A stretch of 64,000 nt of DNA. Source: Trichosporon coremiiforme. Its lineage: Eukaryota; Basidiomycota; Tremellomycetes; Trichosporonales; Trichosporonaceae. Positions 41,545 to 52,391 of the stretch are shown here, piece after piece. The stretch is taken from contig BCJJ01000034.1 in assembly GCA_039545355.1 (NCBI GenBank), positions 1 through 64,000 on the forward strand, read 5' to 3'. Positions within the stretch are counted from its first letter, which is position 1. Each line of letters begins with the position of its first letter. The notes under the pieces are model-generated. The model had not been told where the DNA came from. It saw only the letters and a list, made by a program, of their open reading frames with translations, and ran no database searches. The translations under genes were made by a program, and so were the position numbers.

Positions 41545-41739
41545 TCAGCGGCCAGCGGCCAGCCGTCCGACAGAGAGATTCCCATGCACATTCTGTCTCG
41601 TTCCTACTCCGCGTACACGCGTGCGTTTAGTGTACGAGGTCGGGCACGGCCGCTTCAAAAGCACTGCGGCGGAGTGGAATCGGGCTGCCAGAGCTGGCCC
41701 CATCAGGGCGAGGATGCAGGAGAAGATCTTGAGGAGCAT
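41545..41739 (-). CDS. Possible small secreted basic peptide (64 residues)
   Basis: ATG at 41739, stop at 41545. The start is signal-peptide-like (MLLKIFSCILALMGPALAAR), then a basic mature part with Lys-Arg pairs (LLKRP, YTKRT). The start resembles the two neighbours downstream (MLVLFKTV, MLVHTFLV). The C-terminal half looks less protein-like, and no TATA box was seen, so it may be spurious. Confidence 0.35.
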   Translation of the reverse strand: MLLKIFSCILALMGPALAARFHSAAVLLKRPCPTSYTKRTRVRGVGTRQNVHGNLSVGRLAAGR

Positions 41740-42461
41740 GGGGGCGCTTTTTGGGTGTGTGTGCGTTGGGAACGCGGGCCGGTGCAGCTTTAAGTGGTGT
41801 GCAGGTTGTGGAGGGCTCACAGTGCTAGTGGGAACTGGGCGGTGAGACTATGCAACAGCAGTGTGTATAGCAGTGTTTAGAACAGCCCTTGAACTGCCAT
41901 AGCTCAGGACCAGTCGCAGTGTGCTGTGACGGCTGCACAGTCGCCCCGGTTTACACATGTGCTGGCCAAACAGTCAACAATCTGAGCAGGACCGCAGCCA
42001 GCGAAACTGCTGGTCAAGCTGCATGCCCCGCTAGCATCCTCCACCCGACAGCAGCCATCATCACTGCCTCTGTGCCTCTGTAGGGCGTCAATGCTCTGCT
42101 AATCTGTCTATCCCGTTGCAGTCACCTCCGACAGATCTGAAACTCCACCCTGCCCTGCGTCGTCCTGCAAGCGGTGCCACATGCGGAGATGAAACGCTAA
42201 ACCTGTAGCTATGCAAGTTGGGCGCTGCATTTCATGACCAGGCCGTCGTTGATATTTCGTCATTAGAAGTCCCAGAAAGCTTAAGAGCATTCAGTCAATG
42301 TTCAATGCATGCTTTGCTATGGATCCAGGCCAGCTGGTTTGGTTGGACGAGCGCTCGGCGCCGTAGGCTATTTGTTTGGGCTTTCGGTCATTTTCAGGAA
42401 GTTTCGGCAACTTTCAGCATCAGGGATTGGGGGCTGTGTATCCTGCATGCCATGTTTCGCT
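41740..42461. other. 722-bp intergenic region
   Basis: Between the small secreted genes and the 3' end of the large repeat gene. Nothing supported. Confidence 0.4.
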
Positions 42462-45400
42462 CTACTCCTCATCGGTGGGCGAAGCATCGTCGCCGGTAGA
42501 GGTGCTAGAAGTGCCAGAGGCGCTTCCAGAGGCGGACGAGCTGGTAGCGGAAGAAGTGTCACCGTCGGAGGCGGAGGAGCTACCCGACGCGGTGGAGCTG
42601 CCGGAGCCCGAAGAGGTTTCGGTGTCTTCAGAGGAAACTGAGTCGGCCGAGGAGGTGATGTGAGCGGCAGCCGAGCCCGTCGAAGTGCTGCCTCCGCTAG
42701 CGTTTTTGATCTTCTCGCAGAGCGAAATGAGTCCCTGGACCTGGCCGCTGGTCTGCCTGCCGCCGGCAAGAGAGGTCACGAGGGCGCACACGGCGTCCAG
42801 AGCCTTCTTGGTGGCCTCATCCGTAGCGGCGGGGTGGGAAGCGAGAGAGCTCGTGGAGGTCGGGAGAGTAGATCCAGTAACGGAGCTCGAGCCGGAGTCG
42901 GAGGCGTAGACTGCAGCGGAGTCGTCACCGGAGGCGGAATCAGTGTTGCCAGTGGAGCCTTCATGGTCGTTCTCGGAGGTCTCGGTGGTCTCCGGGGAGC
43001 TATTGCGGTCGGAACCATCCTTAGGTCCCCCCTCTGCGGTTGAGTCCGCTGTGTCTTCGTCGCGCTTGTAGAGCCGCCAACAGGACAAGGGAAGCCCTCC
43101 CACCTTCGCCTTAGGGTGTTTTGCCTGCTCCTGCTCGATCTCCTGCTGCCGGATCCGACACTCCTCAGGAGTTAATTCGGGCCTCGCTCCCGAGGGCTTC
43201 AGCGAGGCCTTCGGCTTGCGGTCAGACTTGGGAAGCTTCCGCTTGTCCTTCGGCTTGTCCGTCCTGGAGATCCTTATGCCTGGAAAGGCTGCTTTGAGTA
43301 CATTCTCAGCGTTGTCCGCCCAGGCCTTTGGATCAGTGTGTGCGCTTTGTGCCCACTCGTCGATCGCGGCATTGACCCTAGCAGTGTCGTCTCTCTTCGC
43401 GATCACGGCATCGGATTGCCACCAGGGGTGCTTTCCGTCGTTGTGAGAATCCTAAAAGTCAGCCCTGTGTCCTACAGCCTCGACAGCCGACCGAGCTGAA
43501 CAGATAGACAAAATACCTACCGAGTGAGGAGAACCCGCAGCACCTGGGACAGCACCAGGAACTCCATGGGTACCCGCAGAGGGCCACTTGGGCTTAGGCC
43601 CATGAGGTCGGAGGTGGGATCCGAGAGGTGGGAGCATAAAACGTCTCGCCTCCAGAGCTTCCAGCTCGCTGTTTAGCATATCCCGCTTGTCCTGGGAGTC
43701 CCCGCCACCTTGCTTCTGAGACTGCACTCCTAGGAACCAGGGGGGGTGCCCGTGGTGCCAGCCGTCTCTGAAGGGCTGGAAGTTAGCCTTCCCGTTCCAA
43801 TTGTACCGCAGCTGACAGTGCGTAAACAACAGACGTTTACCCTGGATCATGGCCAACTTACTGGGGGGGTAGAAGGGGTGGCATCGGGACGGTACTGGGT
43901 GGCTGTGGCGGTAGGCTTCGGCCTCTTGAGGTCGTGGTCGGGGAGGAGCAAGATACGTTTAGCCAGCTGAGACTCGAGCTCGGCATTCAGCGCCGCCAAC
44001 TCGTCCTGCGAAAGAGCATTGTCCCGCCTCGCGACATGAGTGTCGGTTTCGTCGCCCTTCATATACTTCGGGTACCGAGGCTGCTCGTCAGCTACCGCTG
44101 CTCGGGTAAGGGGTATGTATCCCTTGGAGCGCCACTTACCCCTTGGTGAGCGTGTTGCGTGCCTGCGGTCTGAGCATGCTGCTGGCGATAGCGTTCGATG
44201 ATTTGCTCCTGGAGCCATGGCGCAAGACGGCGTGCCTCAATGTCATCATAAATGTCAGAGCGCCTCTGGTTCTGAGGCTGTGAAGGCTCCGTGTCGAGGA
44301 CCCTGTGCGCCTCATCCATGATGAGCCTGCCGTGGTCCAGTCGGTAGGTGCGGGCGTTGGGAACCAGGTACGTGCGTTCTTCCAAGGAGTCCTTCTTGTT
44401 GTCGTAGTGCGGATACTTGGGGTGCCGAGGAGGAGGATAGCGCAGGCGAGGGCTCTCGACGACGCTGTCGGGGATGCCGTAGGTGCCGTGGATTTGGGCG
44501 CGCTCCTCGTGCTGTCGCAGCATCTGGATCTGGCCAAGGTCGAATTCAGGACGGTGTTGGTCGCCTCTCTCCTGCGCAGGGATCCGTTGCCAAGCAGGAT
44601 TTACCTCGTGCTCGAGAGGCATATCAGGGGGAACCGCGTGTCTGGAGTGGAGCCTGCGGTCGTCGAGCTGCTCGTTGGCCTCGCGCTTGCCGTTCTTTTG
44701 CTCCTGATTATGCTGGGCGATTATGTCGTGAATGTGGCCAAATCCCCTCAGTTTGTCCATAAGGTCACCGAAAATTCCGCGCTCCATGAGCTGTGCGTCG
44801 CTCTCGCGCTTGTGGTGAGGCAGCGGCTTGACCGTCATGTTGTACGGGTTGTCAGCGGGGTCGGGGTTGTTGTGAACGCGGTGCGCCTCGTCCATGATAA
44901 GGTGGCCGTTTTCGATGCGGTAGGTCTGAACCTCGGGCACAAGGTATGAACGTTCCTCGTGCTTGTTGAAGGTACGGAAGGGATCTGACACCGGCTTCGG
45001 CTGCGACTTGGGCTTGGGCTTTGGCTTTGGCTGTTCGTAGTGGTTGTGCCTGTCATATTCATCGTATCTGGGAAGACCGAGACCCGGCCCAAAGTTAGGC
45101 ATAATAAATCGCTTTCCGTGCTTGTCCATGATCTCCATGATCTCGCTAATAGCATCCTGCGCGTGCGCGTCGGCGTCGCCATCAGCGGGCTGGGGATCAG
45201 GGACACGGTGTGCCTCGTCCGGAATAAGCCTGCCGTTGTCGAGGCGGTAGGTGCCCTTCGTCTGGTCCGGAACGAGGTAGGAGCGCTGGTCGTGCTGCGC
45301 AGTGGCAGCAGGCTGGGGTTCCTTGACGCGGTGTGCCTCGTCCATGATGAGGCGGCCGTGGTCGAGGCGGTAGGTCTGGACCTCGGGTACGAGATACGTG

Positions 45401-45750
45401 CGCTTCCCGTGCTGCGAGTTGGCCTCATCCTTGGGCTGGTACGAGGTAAGGTCTAGACTGGGTGGAAGGTGACCCTGACTGTAAGCATTTCATACCATCT
45501 CGCAAATGTGGACTCGCAGCTCAACAGAACTGGCCTTGGGCACCTAAGGAGTGCGCTGAATACTCACGTGAGGGAGGTGACCAGCTAGAGGAGGAATATT
45601 CCCTGGAATGGGAATACGGGGACGGGGGATGGCCCATTTGAAGCGCTCCTCATGCTGGGCCTTATGCTGGCTGCCGTTCTGGCCAGGCATAGGCGCTGCT
45701 GCCGCAGTGGTAGCGAGGGCAAACAGAATGGCACCGTAGTCGAGACGCAT
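42462..45750 (-). CDS. Large secreted repeat protein with dibasic sites
   Basis: Five exons, 45750-45568, 45474-44140, 44080-43862, 43775-43521 and 43451-42462, all joined in frame; about 993 residues. Signal peptide of ~19 residues (core ILFALATTAAAA). Four copies of a ~26-residue unit lie near 86-111, 125-152, 236-261 and 428-453: R(S/T)YLVP, then TYR(L/I), then GRLIMDEAHRV. A second repeat spans exons 3 and 4: LNAELESQLAKR and LNSELEALEARR, each followed by a Leu/Pro stretch ending PKP. Lys-Arg and Arg-Arg pairs recur (HGKRT, HHKRE, NGKRE), suiting Kex2 processing. The last ~200 residues are Ser/Thr/Asp-rich. No known domain; no GPI signal. Confidence 0.72.
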
Positions 45751-47695
45751 GATGGTTGCTGTTCTTGCGCGAAATGAATGAAGTAGCTGTCAAAGCTGTT
45801 GTGTTGTTGAAAGGAATGTGGATGTCGATGTTAACGAGTGTGTTGATTCGGATGAGATGTGGCAGGTGTTGCTATCCGCCACGGCTGTTGGTGTGTGAAG
45901 GAGAGGGGAGTAATCGGGATAAGAAATTCAGAGCCCTCAGCCATGGCGTCTTAAGTATCTTGGTCTCGTTGCTCACAGTGATAATCCTCCATGCTGTGAG
46001 TCTGTCAGTCCCAACATGATGCGGTGGTGACCGGTAGCAATGCGGTGATGTCCTGACTTGAGAAACACGGCACTGGAGATATTGTTACGGAGTTATAGTG
46101 TATGGTCGCTGTCTTGACTCATTTTATGCGATGAGAAACACGATACGGGAGGGATTACTTTGAAGCTAATTCCAGCGTCTGGGCACGGCGTTACCCTGTC
46201 ACAGTGCTGTTCACTGAGGCATTCCGGTGATAGAATTATGTTGATGATCTCACCTCGTGACCTCACAAGTTAGGCTTACCAGGTTCAAAGTCGTTTCTGA
46301 CAAGGCCCAACACCGGCTGCAAGGTGATATCCAACCGTAGCGTTACAGACTTCTCACCGCAATGCTCCGCCCCGCCTTCCGATCCCACTCCCGAGAGGTA
46401 ATGGTTCGGTGGCTGTTGGCTTACCTGTACACCAGACAGAATCGGACGTCTCACCTCCTGAGCAGGTAGGAGCTGCTGACCGTAACAAAGAGGGGAGGTT
46501 GAACAGGAATGGAAACTGGAGTTTCGAATCTGTAGCAGGCTCAAGGTCGTCGCAACTGCGAGCCAGTCAGTGGCCGACTCCTCCTGTTCCACGTGGATGC
46601 GGTGAAGGCAATTGGATGGTGAAGGCGATTAAGGGGGTTGATCGCGTCTCACTGAGTGCAGAGAATCGAGGCTCGTCCCTGAATCTGACCCTGTGTGCGA
46701 TGGGAGGTCTCCGGGTGCAAGACCGGCATGTTTCGACCGATCGGTCTCCTCACCGGACCCCGAGGTCCACTGCTCTGAAACTAGACTGACTGGCACACAA
46801 GTACACGTGAACCGTGGTACCTGTCATGCCACTGGGCCATCACAGCTGAAGGGAATGCGCATACGTTAGCAATGTCTTTCATCAGCCCCAGATCAAGCGG
46901 GCGAGCCTGATGAGTGATTACGTAAAGTAATCGTATCTCGGCTCGTGAGGTGCCTCAGGAGACCGATCCTGGACGGGCACCGCACCGCACTGCATCGCAT
47001 CGCGGTGCATCTCTCTCGACCTCCTTGCAGGGTGTGACACGGGTGCGCACTCTCTCCCCGCTTCCCTTCCAAGACCGCATCTCTCTGCTACATACTCTTG
47101 CGAAACTGTGCGCAGTCGCGAGGCGGTATCTGCCGTAGCGCCGTGCGGTGTCAGCGACTCTCGCCATCATGTGAATAGTATCCATGGGGTCCTGAGCTAA
47201 ATTCGCAGAACCGTCGCATGCAATTCCACGGCTTCAAGACGTGGGTGCGGTCATGCCGCCAGGCCGCTGAGGACTACGACGTGACAGCTGGCGGGATCCC
47301 TGCTACCCGGAATCCATAAGGCTATCTTGACACGGTGTCGAGGGACGCCCACTCAGTCCAAAATCTCCGAGCGGCATCGCCGTAGCGTGGCCACTGTACC
47401 CCGCGGCCGCAGAGATGCCGAAGGAGCCGATGGGGGGACGCTCTCCGCCCATCCCTACCAGACGCCCTCCATTTTGACTGGTCAGTCTACAACTCCTCCA
47501 AACCACGATGGCTCCCCTTGAAGCTTGGAAAGTCCTGCTTGCCTCTAGCGTTCGGAAATCTCGGAACAGAGGGTTGCGTAGACCGCGTAGCCCACATAGC
47601 CACTCAGCCTAGCCCACATAGCCACTCAGCCCGGCGAGTCGTCAAAACGACTGCCTCAACGCGAGCGTTGGTGATGTGGTTTAGAAACGTCCATA
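45751..47695. other. 1.9-kb AT-richer non-coding region
   Basis: 5' flank of the large secreted repeat gene on the left and of tRNA-Gly on the right, including the 22-nt duplication at 47588-47631. Frames such as 46263-46592 start with GTG and show no motif. Confidence 0.4.
47588..47631 (+). repeat. Exact tandem duplication of a 22-nt unit
   Basis: A unit starting TAGCCCACATAGCC occurs twice in a row about 65 bp upstream of tRNA-Gly at 47696. Confidence 0.9.
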
Positions 47696-47766
47696 ACATC
47701 TATGGTGAAATGGTATCATGCATCGTTGCCATCGATGCGGTGGGGGTTCGATTCCCCCTGGATGTA
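47696..47766 (+). tRNA. tRNA-Gly(GCC), variant anticodon stem
   Basis: 71 nt, same body as the other copies, but the anticodon stem is CATCG/CGATG instead of CATCC/GGATG: both partners of the 31-39 pair changed, keeping the pair. Loop TTGCCAT. The terminator is AATCTTTT. The compensatory change argues that it is functional. Confidence 0.92.
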
Positions 47767-48202
47767 ATCTTTTGGCTCCCCTCTCCACATCGGAATGCAG
47801 CGGGCAGTGCTGATGGGGTGCACGACAAGGTCAGATGCCAAACGACGGGAGTATCTTGACCCTGAACCCCAGAGGTTCTGTTTGGTTCCGCGTATTTGGT
47901 TTCTACAGGTTTGGACAAGGTGCGGTCTTCAGTGAGCGACAATCTTGCTGCCATTCTCCTCTACGCACGTCGTGCTTTGAGTAAACAGAAAGCAAGACCG
48001 CGGGCATGGGGTTCTTCGCAAATGCGGTCTTGGCTGTGACGCGACTGGACTCAGAGCTTTCGGCAGAGGAACTGGAGGATTCCGGGTGCCCCTCAACGTT
48101 CGCGTCTCGTCCCAACTATGCCGACCTCCTTGTTGTCCACTCGATACCATCGGCTGCTCGCGAGCTCTGCGGACTGCTTGCACGTCCCAGCAGCCAAAAG
48201 AA
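47767..48202. other. Spacer between tRNA-Gly and tRNA-Val
   Basis: No gene supported; no repeat noticed. Confidence 0.4.
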
Positions 48203-48288
48203 TGACCTCTGGCGGGGTCGAACCGCCGACCTTATGCGTAAAGCACGAGCTGTTAAGCATACGCTCTAACCAACTGAGCTAAGTGGCC
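48203..48288 (-). tRNA. tRNA-Val(AAC) with a 12-nt intron, copy 1
   Basis: Acceptor GGCCACT/AGAGGTC with discriminator A, D-arm GCTC/GAGC, anticodon stem TATGC/GCATA, T-arm GGCGG-TTCGACC-CCGCC. The loop reads TTAACA, 12 extra nt, then C; removing them gives TTAACAC, the usual Val-AAC loop. The fifth acceptor pair is A-A in both copies, a shared mismatch. A TTTT tract follows on the minus strand. Confidence 0.9.
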
Positions 48289-48766
48289 GAAGAGCTGATT
48301 GCGCCGAATGTGGCAGCGCCTCGGCGCCGGCGGCGCGGGTGCGAGCGCCAAGTATCCTGCAGCAAGCATTCTATGGCAGTGGAGTGCCGTGATGACCTCA
48401 TGGAACCGTAAGAGCACTCGCACCTCCTGAGTAAGCGGCATTGGATCCCTGTGATTTACAGAGTCGATGACAACACTGAGTTGCATGGGCTTCCTGCCGG
48501 CCGCCTTGTCGCCAGCCTCTCTCCTCCTCAAGTGCATTGTGATTAGCAACGCTAAGCTTTTGGTGCTAGAGCCGTGTAGTTGTCGCACTTACGCGTCCGA
48601 TGCCATGGCGCCATCCGCGAGCGGGCTATCACATCGACATGACTACCTCCCAACGCCACTTCTCACCACCTGAGCCATCTCATCACTGAGGCAACTCAAT
48701 GTCGATGCCCCCAACCCCAACAGCCGTCTGGGAACCATGCGCAGAGCGCTCCCAGGAGCCAAAAGA
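48289..48766. other. Spacer between the two tRNA-Val copies
   Basis: Includes the GC-rich 5' flank of copy 1 (48313-48347), closely matching that of copy 2 (48895-48927). No protein gene. Confidence 0.45.
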
Positions 48767-48868
48767 TGACCTCTGGCGGGGTCGAACCGCCGACCTTATG
48801 CGTAATTCTCGAGCTCTTTCGAACTCCGAGTGTTAAGCATACGCTCTAACCAACTGAGCTAAGTGGCC
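48767..48868 (-). tRNA. tRNA-Val(AAC) with a 28-nt intron, copy 2
   Basis: Mature part identical to copy 1, including the A-A acceptor mismatch, but the intron after position 37 is 28 nt and unrelated in sequence. It contains CTCGGAG and GAGCTCGAG, able to fold. Flanks are shared with copy 1, so the two arose by local duplication. Confidence 0.9.
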
Positions 48869-49059
48869 TGAAGCTGCTTACGTCAGTGAGCGGGGCAGCC
48901 TCGGCACCGGCGGGGACGGTGCGAGCGGGCCGAGCATGGCCGAGGGTGCCTCTGAGCCCCTGCCCATCGATATGCACGATGGTGGCATGTCCATGGTATC
49001 CGTACGAGTCTTTTTTGCCTCTTGTCTATCGATCATCTGAGGACCAGCTCAGACGGGGG

Positions 49060-49909
49060 TCATCCGAACACCTCGCCGAGCACCGTCTCCGCGACATCGC
49101 CCCACACGTCGTCGTCCGTCTTCTCTCCCTCGACCAGGAACTTGACGCTCGAGTTCTTCGTCTGCGCCCACACTCTGTCTCGCCCTCCTTGCGCTTGAGT
49201 CGTCTGGACACCGATAGGCGCAACGAGCCAGGTCTGCCTCACCTCCCTCTTGGCAGCTCCCGGCGGACTCGGCGCCAACACCGCGCGCGGCGCCAGGCCG
49301 GGGGAGAGCTTGACGGACCCTGACTTGGTGTGGCCCGTGACTGAACCGTGGAAGTCGTGCGGGAGGTAGATCGATACCCGGCCTTAATGTCAGTTGAATA
49401 CGGGGGGTGGGGGGTAACATTACCATTCGTTGTCACTGCTTGGATATCGATGGCCTGGCCGTGCTCGCGCACAAGACGCAGCTTGATGCTCCCCTCGCTT
49501 GCTTTCAGCTCTATACGGGCTGGACGCCCGACGCGGCCGAGGAGGTAGAGCGTGGTATGGATGTCGCCCTCTGATACTCGCAGGGAGACGTCGGGCTGTC
49601 CTGCCGTCGGCGACAACTGCACGGCGTACTTCTTCCGAATGGAGCTCCAGGTCTTGGACACGGCGCTGATGTCAGTTTGGCTGAGGGGAGGACTTACAAA
49701 GGCGCAGTCTTGTGCGTCACACCGGAGGGCACGGATACGCCTGCGGAGGAAGGGGTATGGAAGGGGTTGCGGGGTGGAAGGGGGGGCGGACCAGAGGGGG
49801 GAGCGTACCGCCGTGGATTGCGGGGCGGGAGTGGTGGCCGGGTTGAGTGTGTTGCTGACTCCTCGTAAGTGGGAGGTGGCTCGTTGGTTGTCTCGCTCTT
49901 GAAGCGCAT
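49060..49909 (-). CDS. DUF7330-like protein, paralog 1
   Basis: Three exons, 49909-49698, 49665-49424 and 49382-49060, with introns of 32 and 41 nt; 258 residues. N-terminus is proline-rich with PPPTYEES (PPxY). The rest is a beta-repeat region: LKASEGSIKLRLV, VTTNGRVSIYLPHDFHGSV and HTKSGSVKLSP, the alternating N-G-S-(I/V) strands seen in basidiomycete DUF7330 proteins and reminiscent of DUF4097 adhesin-like beta solenoids. No signal peptide. Paralogs lie at 58153-59322 and 60026-60871. Cellular role unknown. Confidence 0.75.
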
Positions 49910-50201
49910 GTGGATCAGCGGGTGAGTGGGTGAGTGGATAACTGAGTGACGAGCTCGGCGCGGCATGCATTCTTGTATGCTCTCGGCGACGGTTTCGACG
50001 CGCGAGCGACCAGTGAGGCGGTGACCTCGCCCTGGGTTGGTGGTGATGGTGGGAAGCTAGGTGCTCGGCTCCGACGATTGATTGTCATCCTCATCCTCCG
50101 AGGTTGGTGATCGGCGCATGCGCCTCGGCACACCCGCTGCACCAGCGCATTCTTTTTGCTCTGCATGCTGTGAGCATTGATTGTTATGTCTGCATACCCA
50201 T

Positions 50202-51902
50202 CTACAGCCTCGCGCGCACCTCGGCCTCCCACTCCTCCTTCGCCCTCTCCCTGAGCTTGTTGCGCATGATCTTACCCGTTGCGCCCCTCGGAATACTCTC
50301 TACGATGACAACCCCGCCGCGGAGCTTCTTGTATTGCGCAACGCGGTTCGCGACCCACTGCTTGATCTCCTCCTCTGAGACCTTCTTCCCCTGCTCCAAT
50401 ACCACATATGCGCGGGGCAGTTCCGTCCCCTGCGCCTCATCGTTGACGCCCACGACGCCGCTGTCCACAATGTCGGGATGGCTCAAGAGCAGACTCTCCA
50501 TCTCAGCCGGCGGCACCTGGAAGCCCTTGTACTTGATGAGCTCCTTCAGTCTGTCCACGACATGGAATCCCCCGCTTTCGTCCTGGTACAGCACGTCGCC
50601 GGTCTTGAACCAGTGCCCGGGCGCGAAGGACTTGGCATTCGCCTCCGGCTTGCCGTGATACCCCCTCATGACGTTCGGGCCGCGCACCCAGATCTCCCCC
50701 GGCTGGCCTGGCACTGCATCCTCCCCCGACTCGGTGACGATCCGTGCCTCGTAAGACGGCACGAGGCGGCCAACACCGGGCCGGCCCGCGGCGTCGTCCT
50801 CGGGCGTCGGGAGCGTTATCGCCGGAGACGCCTCGGTCATGCCGTATCCCTGGGAGATCACGCAGTTGGGGAACCGGGCGCGGAACAGCGCCGCGAGCTC
50901 GGGACCCATTGGCGCTGCGCCGCACCTGATCTCCACGAGACTGCTCACATCGTGTTTCGGCACGTGCGGACTATGCACGAGTCCGAGGAGGACGGCGGGC
51001 ACGGCGCTGAACTTGGTCACCCTGTACTTCTCGATGAGCTTGAGGGCCGCAAGCTCGTCGTACTTGGGCAGAATGATTGCGGGCACACCCGCCAGCACCG
51101 GCGTCGTGACGACGGCAAGGATGCCGTACATGTGCGAGAAGGGGAGGAAGCCGAGGATCACGTCCCGCCCGTGCTGGGGCAGGGGGCGGATGAGGGTCGT
51201 CGTTTCGAACTGGGTTGTCAGGTTGTGGTGGGTTGTTTGCACGCCCTTCGGCAGTCCCGTCGTGCCGGAGGAGTAGCAGAGCCACGCCGTCTCGTGCGCG
51301 TCGACGCCGTTGAAGGGTTCCGGCTCGGAGAGCGGGCCGAGGGAGCTCCAGAGGCTGGGGTAGCGGGGATTGGAGGGGGTATCGGGAGGGGTGAGCAGAA
51401 TCACCCTGTCGGAGGGGAAAGCGTAGTTGAGCCTTGAGCGGCATTTCTCGAACACGGGCAGCAGGTCGGGTGAGATGAACAGGACCGTCGCACCGCTGTC
51501 GTTCAGCTGGTACGTTAGCTCGTGCGTACCGCTAGGTTGTTAGCTTGACCATTGCGTCTCAACTTACAAGGCAGAGCTGCACGGGGTCACGACAACCCCG
51601 GCAGCGAGACATGCCCACGCCGCGAGAGCCCACTCGATGCTGTTGCTGCCGAAGACGGCCGCCGTGTCGCCCTTCTTCACGCCGCGGGCGTTCAGACCGC
51701 CCTTGAGTCTGAGCGCGGTGTCGTGCACCTCTGCTCTCGTGATGGAGCGTCCGGTGAGGCCGTCGATGAAGGCGGTAGTTTGGCCCGGCCACGGTCCTGC
51801 ACCCGGGGAGATTCCGGGGCCGGAGGGGAAGACGTACTCCCAAGCTGAGAGCGTGGGGAGGAACGGCGGAGGGAGCTCGGGTTTGATGATGTTGGGCGGC
51901 AT
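50202..51902 (-). CDS. Peroxisomal 4-coumarate-CoA-ligase-like synthetase (ligase 3)
   Basis: Exons 51902-51568 and 51531-50202 around a 36-nt intron (GTAAGT ... GCTAACAACCTAG); 554 residues. Motifs: YSSGTTGLPKG, GYGMTE, WFKTGD, VDRLKELIKYKGFQ and PRGATGKIMRNKL, where the A10 Lys is kept but the usual PKSPSGK is changed to PRGATGK. The C-terminus ARL is a PTS1 variant. The intron sits at the same place and phase as in ligase 2 (TT/C before GTHELTYQLNDSG). Closely related to ligase 2; substrate unknown. Confidence 0.87.
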
Positions 51903-52391
51903 GGTGTCGCTTGCTTCGTTCTCGTCCTCAGTCGGGACGTGATGGTGCGAGTAAGGATGGGAGCGAAGGAGGGGAGGATGGGGCGACAGTTTATAGCCTG
52001 GGAACGATGTCAGCTGAGACTGCTCTCCGGGCCGTTCGCCGATGCACTTCGGTCAACACTGGACACCGATTACCGATCGTCGCTCATCTCCGCCCACCGT
52101 GGGGGATACTGTTATCGGCCAGCCCCGCATTCCACGGCCACCACAGTCTTGGCATGCGTTGTCGCTGTCACCGATTTGTAGCTGGCCATCGCCATAGTCC
52201 TTGCACCTACTATCCTGCTGCGAGAGAAGTGTTTGCGGAGGAGCAACCAGTCATGTCCTTTCGCAGAAAAGCCACCAGTCAGGTCCCTTCCCGACTCGGC
52301 ATCTCTTATCTCGGCTCCCACCGCCAAATGTACAGCGATGCATGGAAATGCGACATTACAAAATCCCTTCCCCCCTCGCCTTTTCTCGAAT
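51903..52391. other. 489-bp promoter/intergenic region
   Basis: 5' flank of ligase 3 and 3' flank of the quinoprotein dehydrogenase gene. Nothing else seen. Confidence 0.4.
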
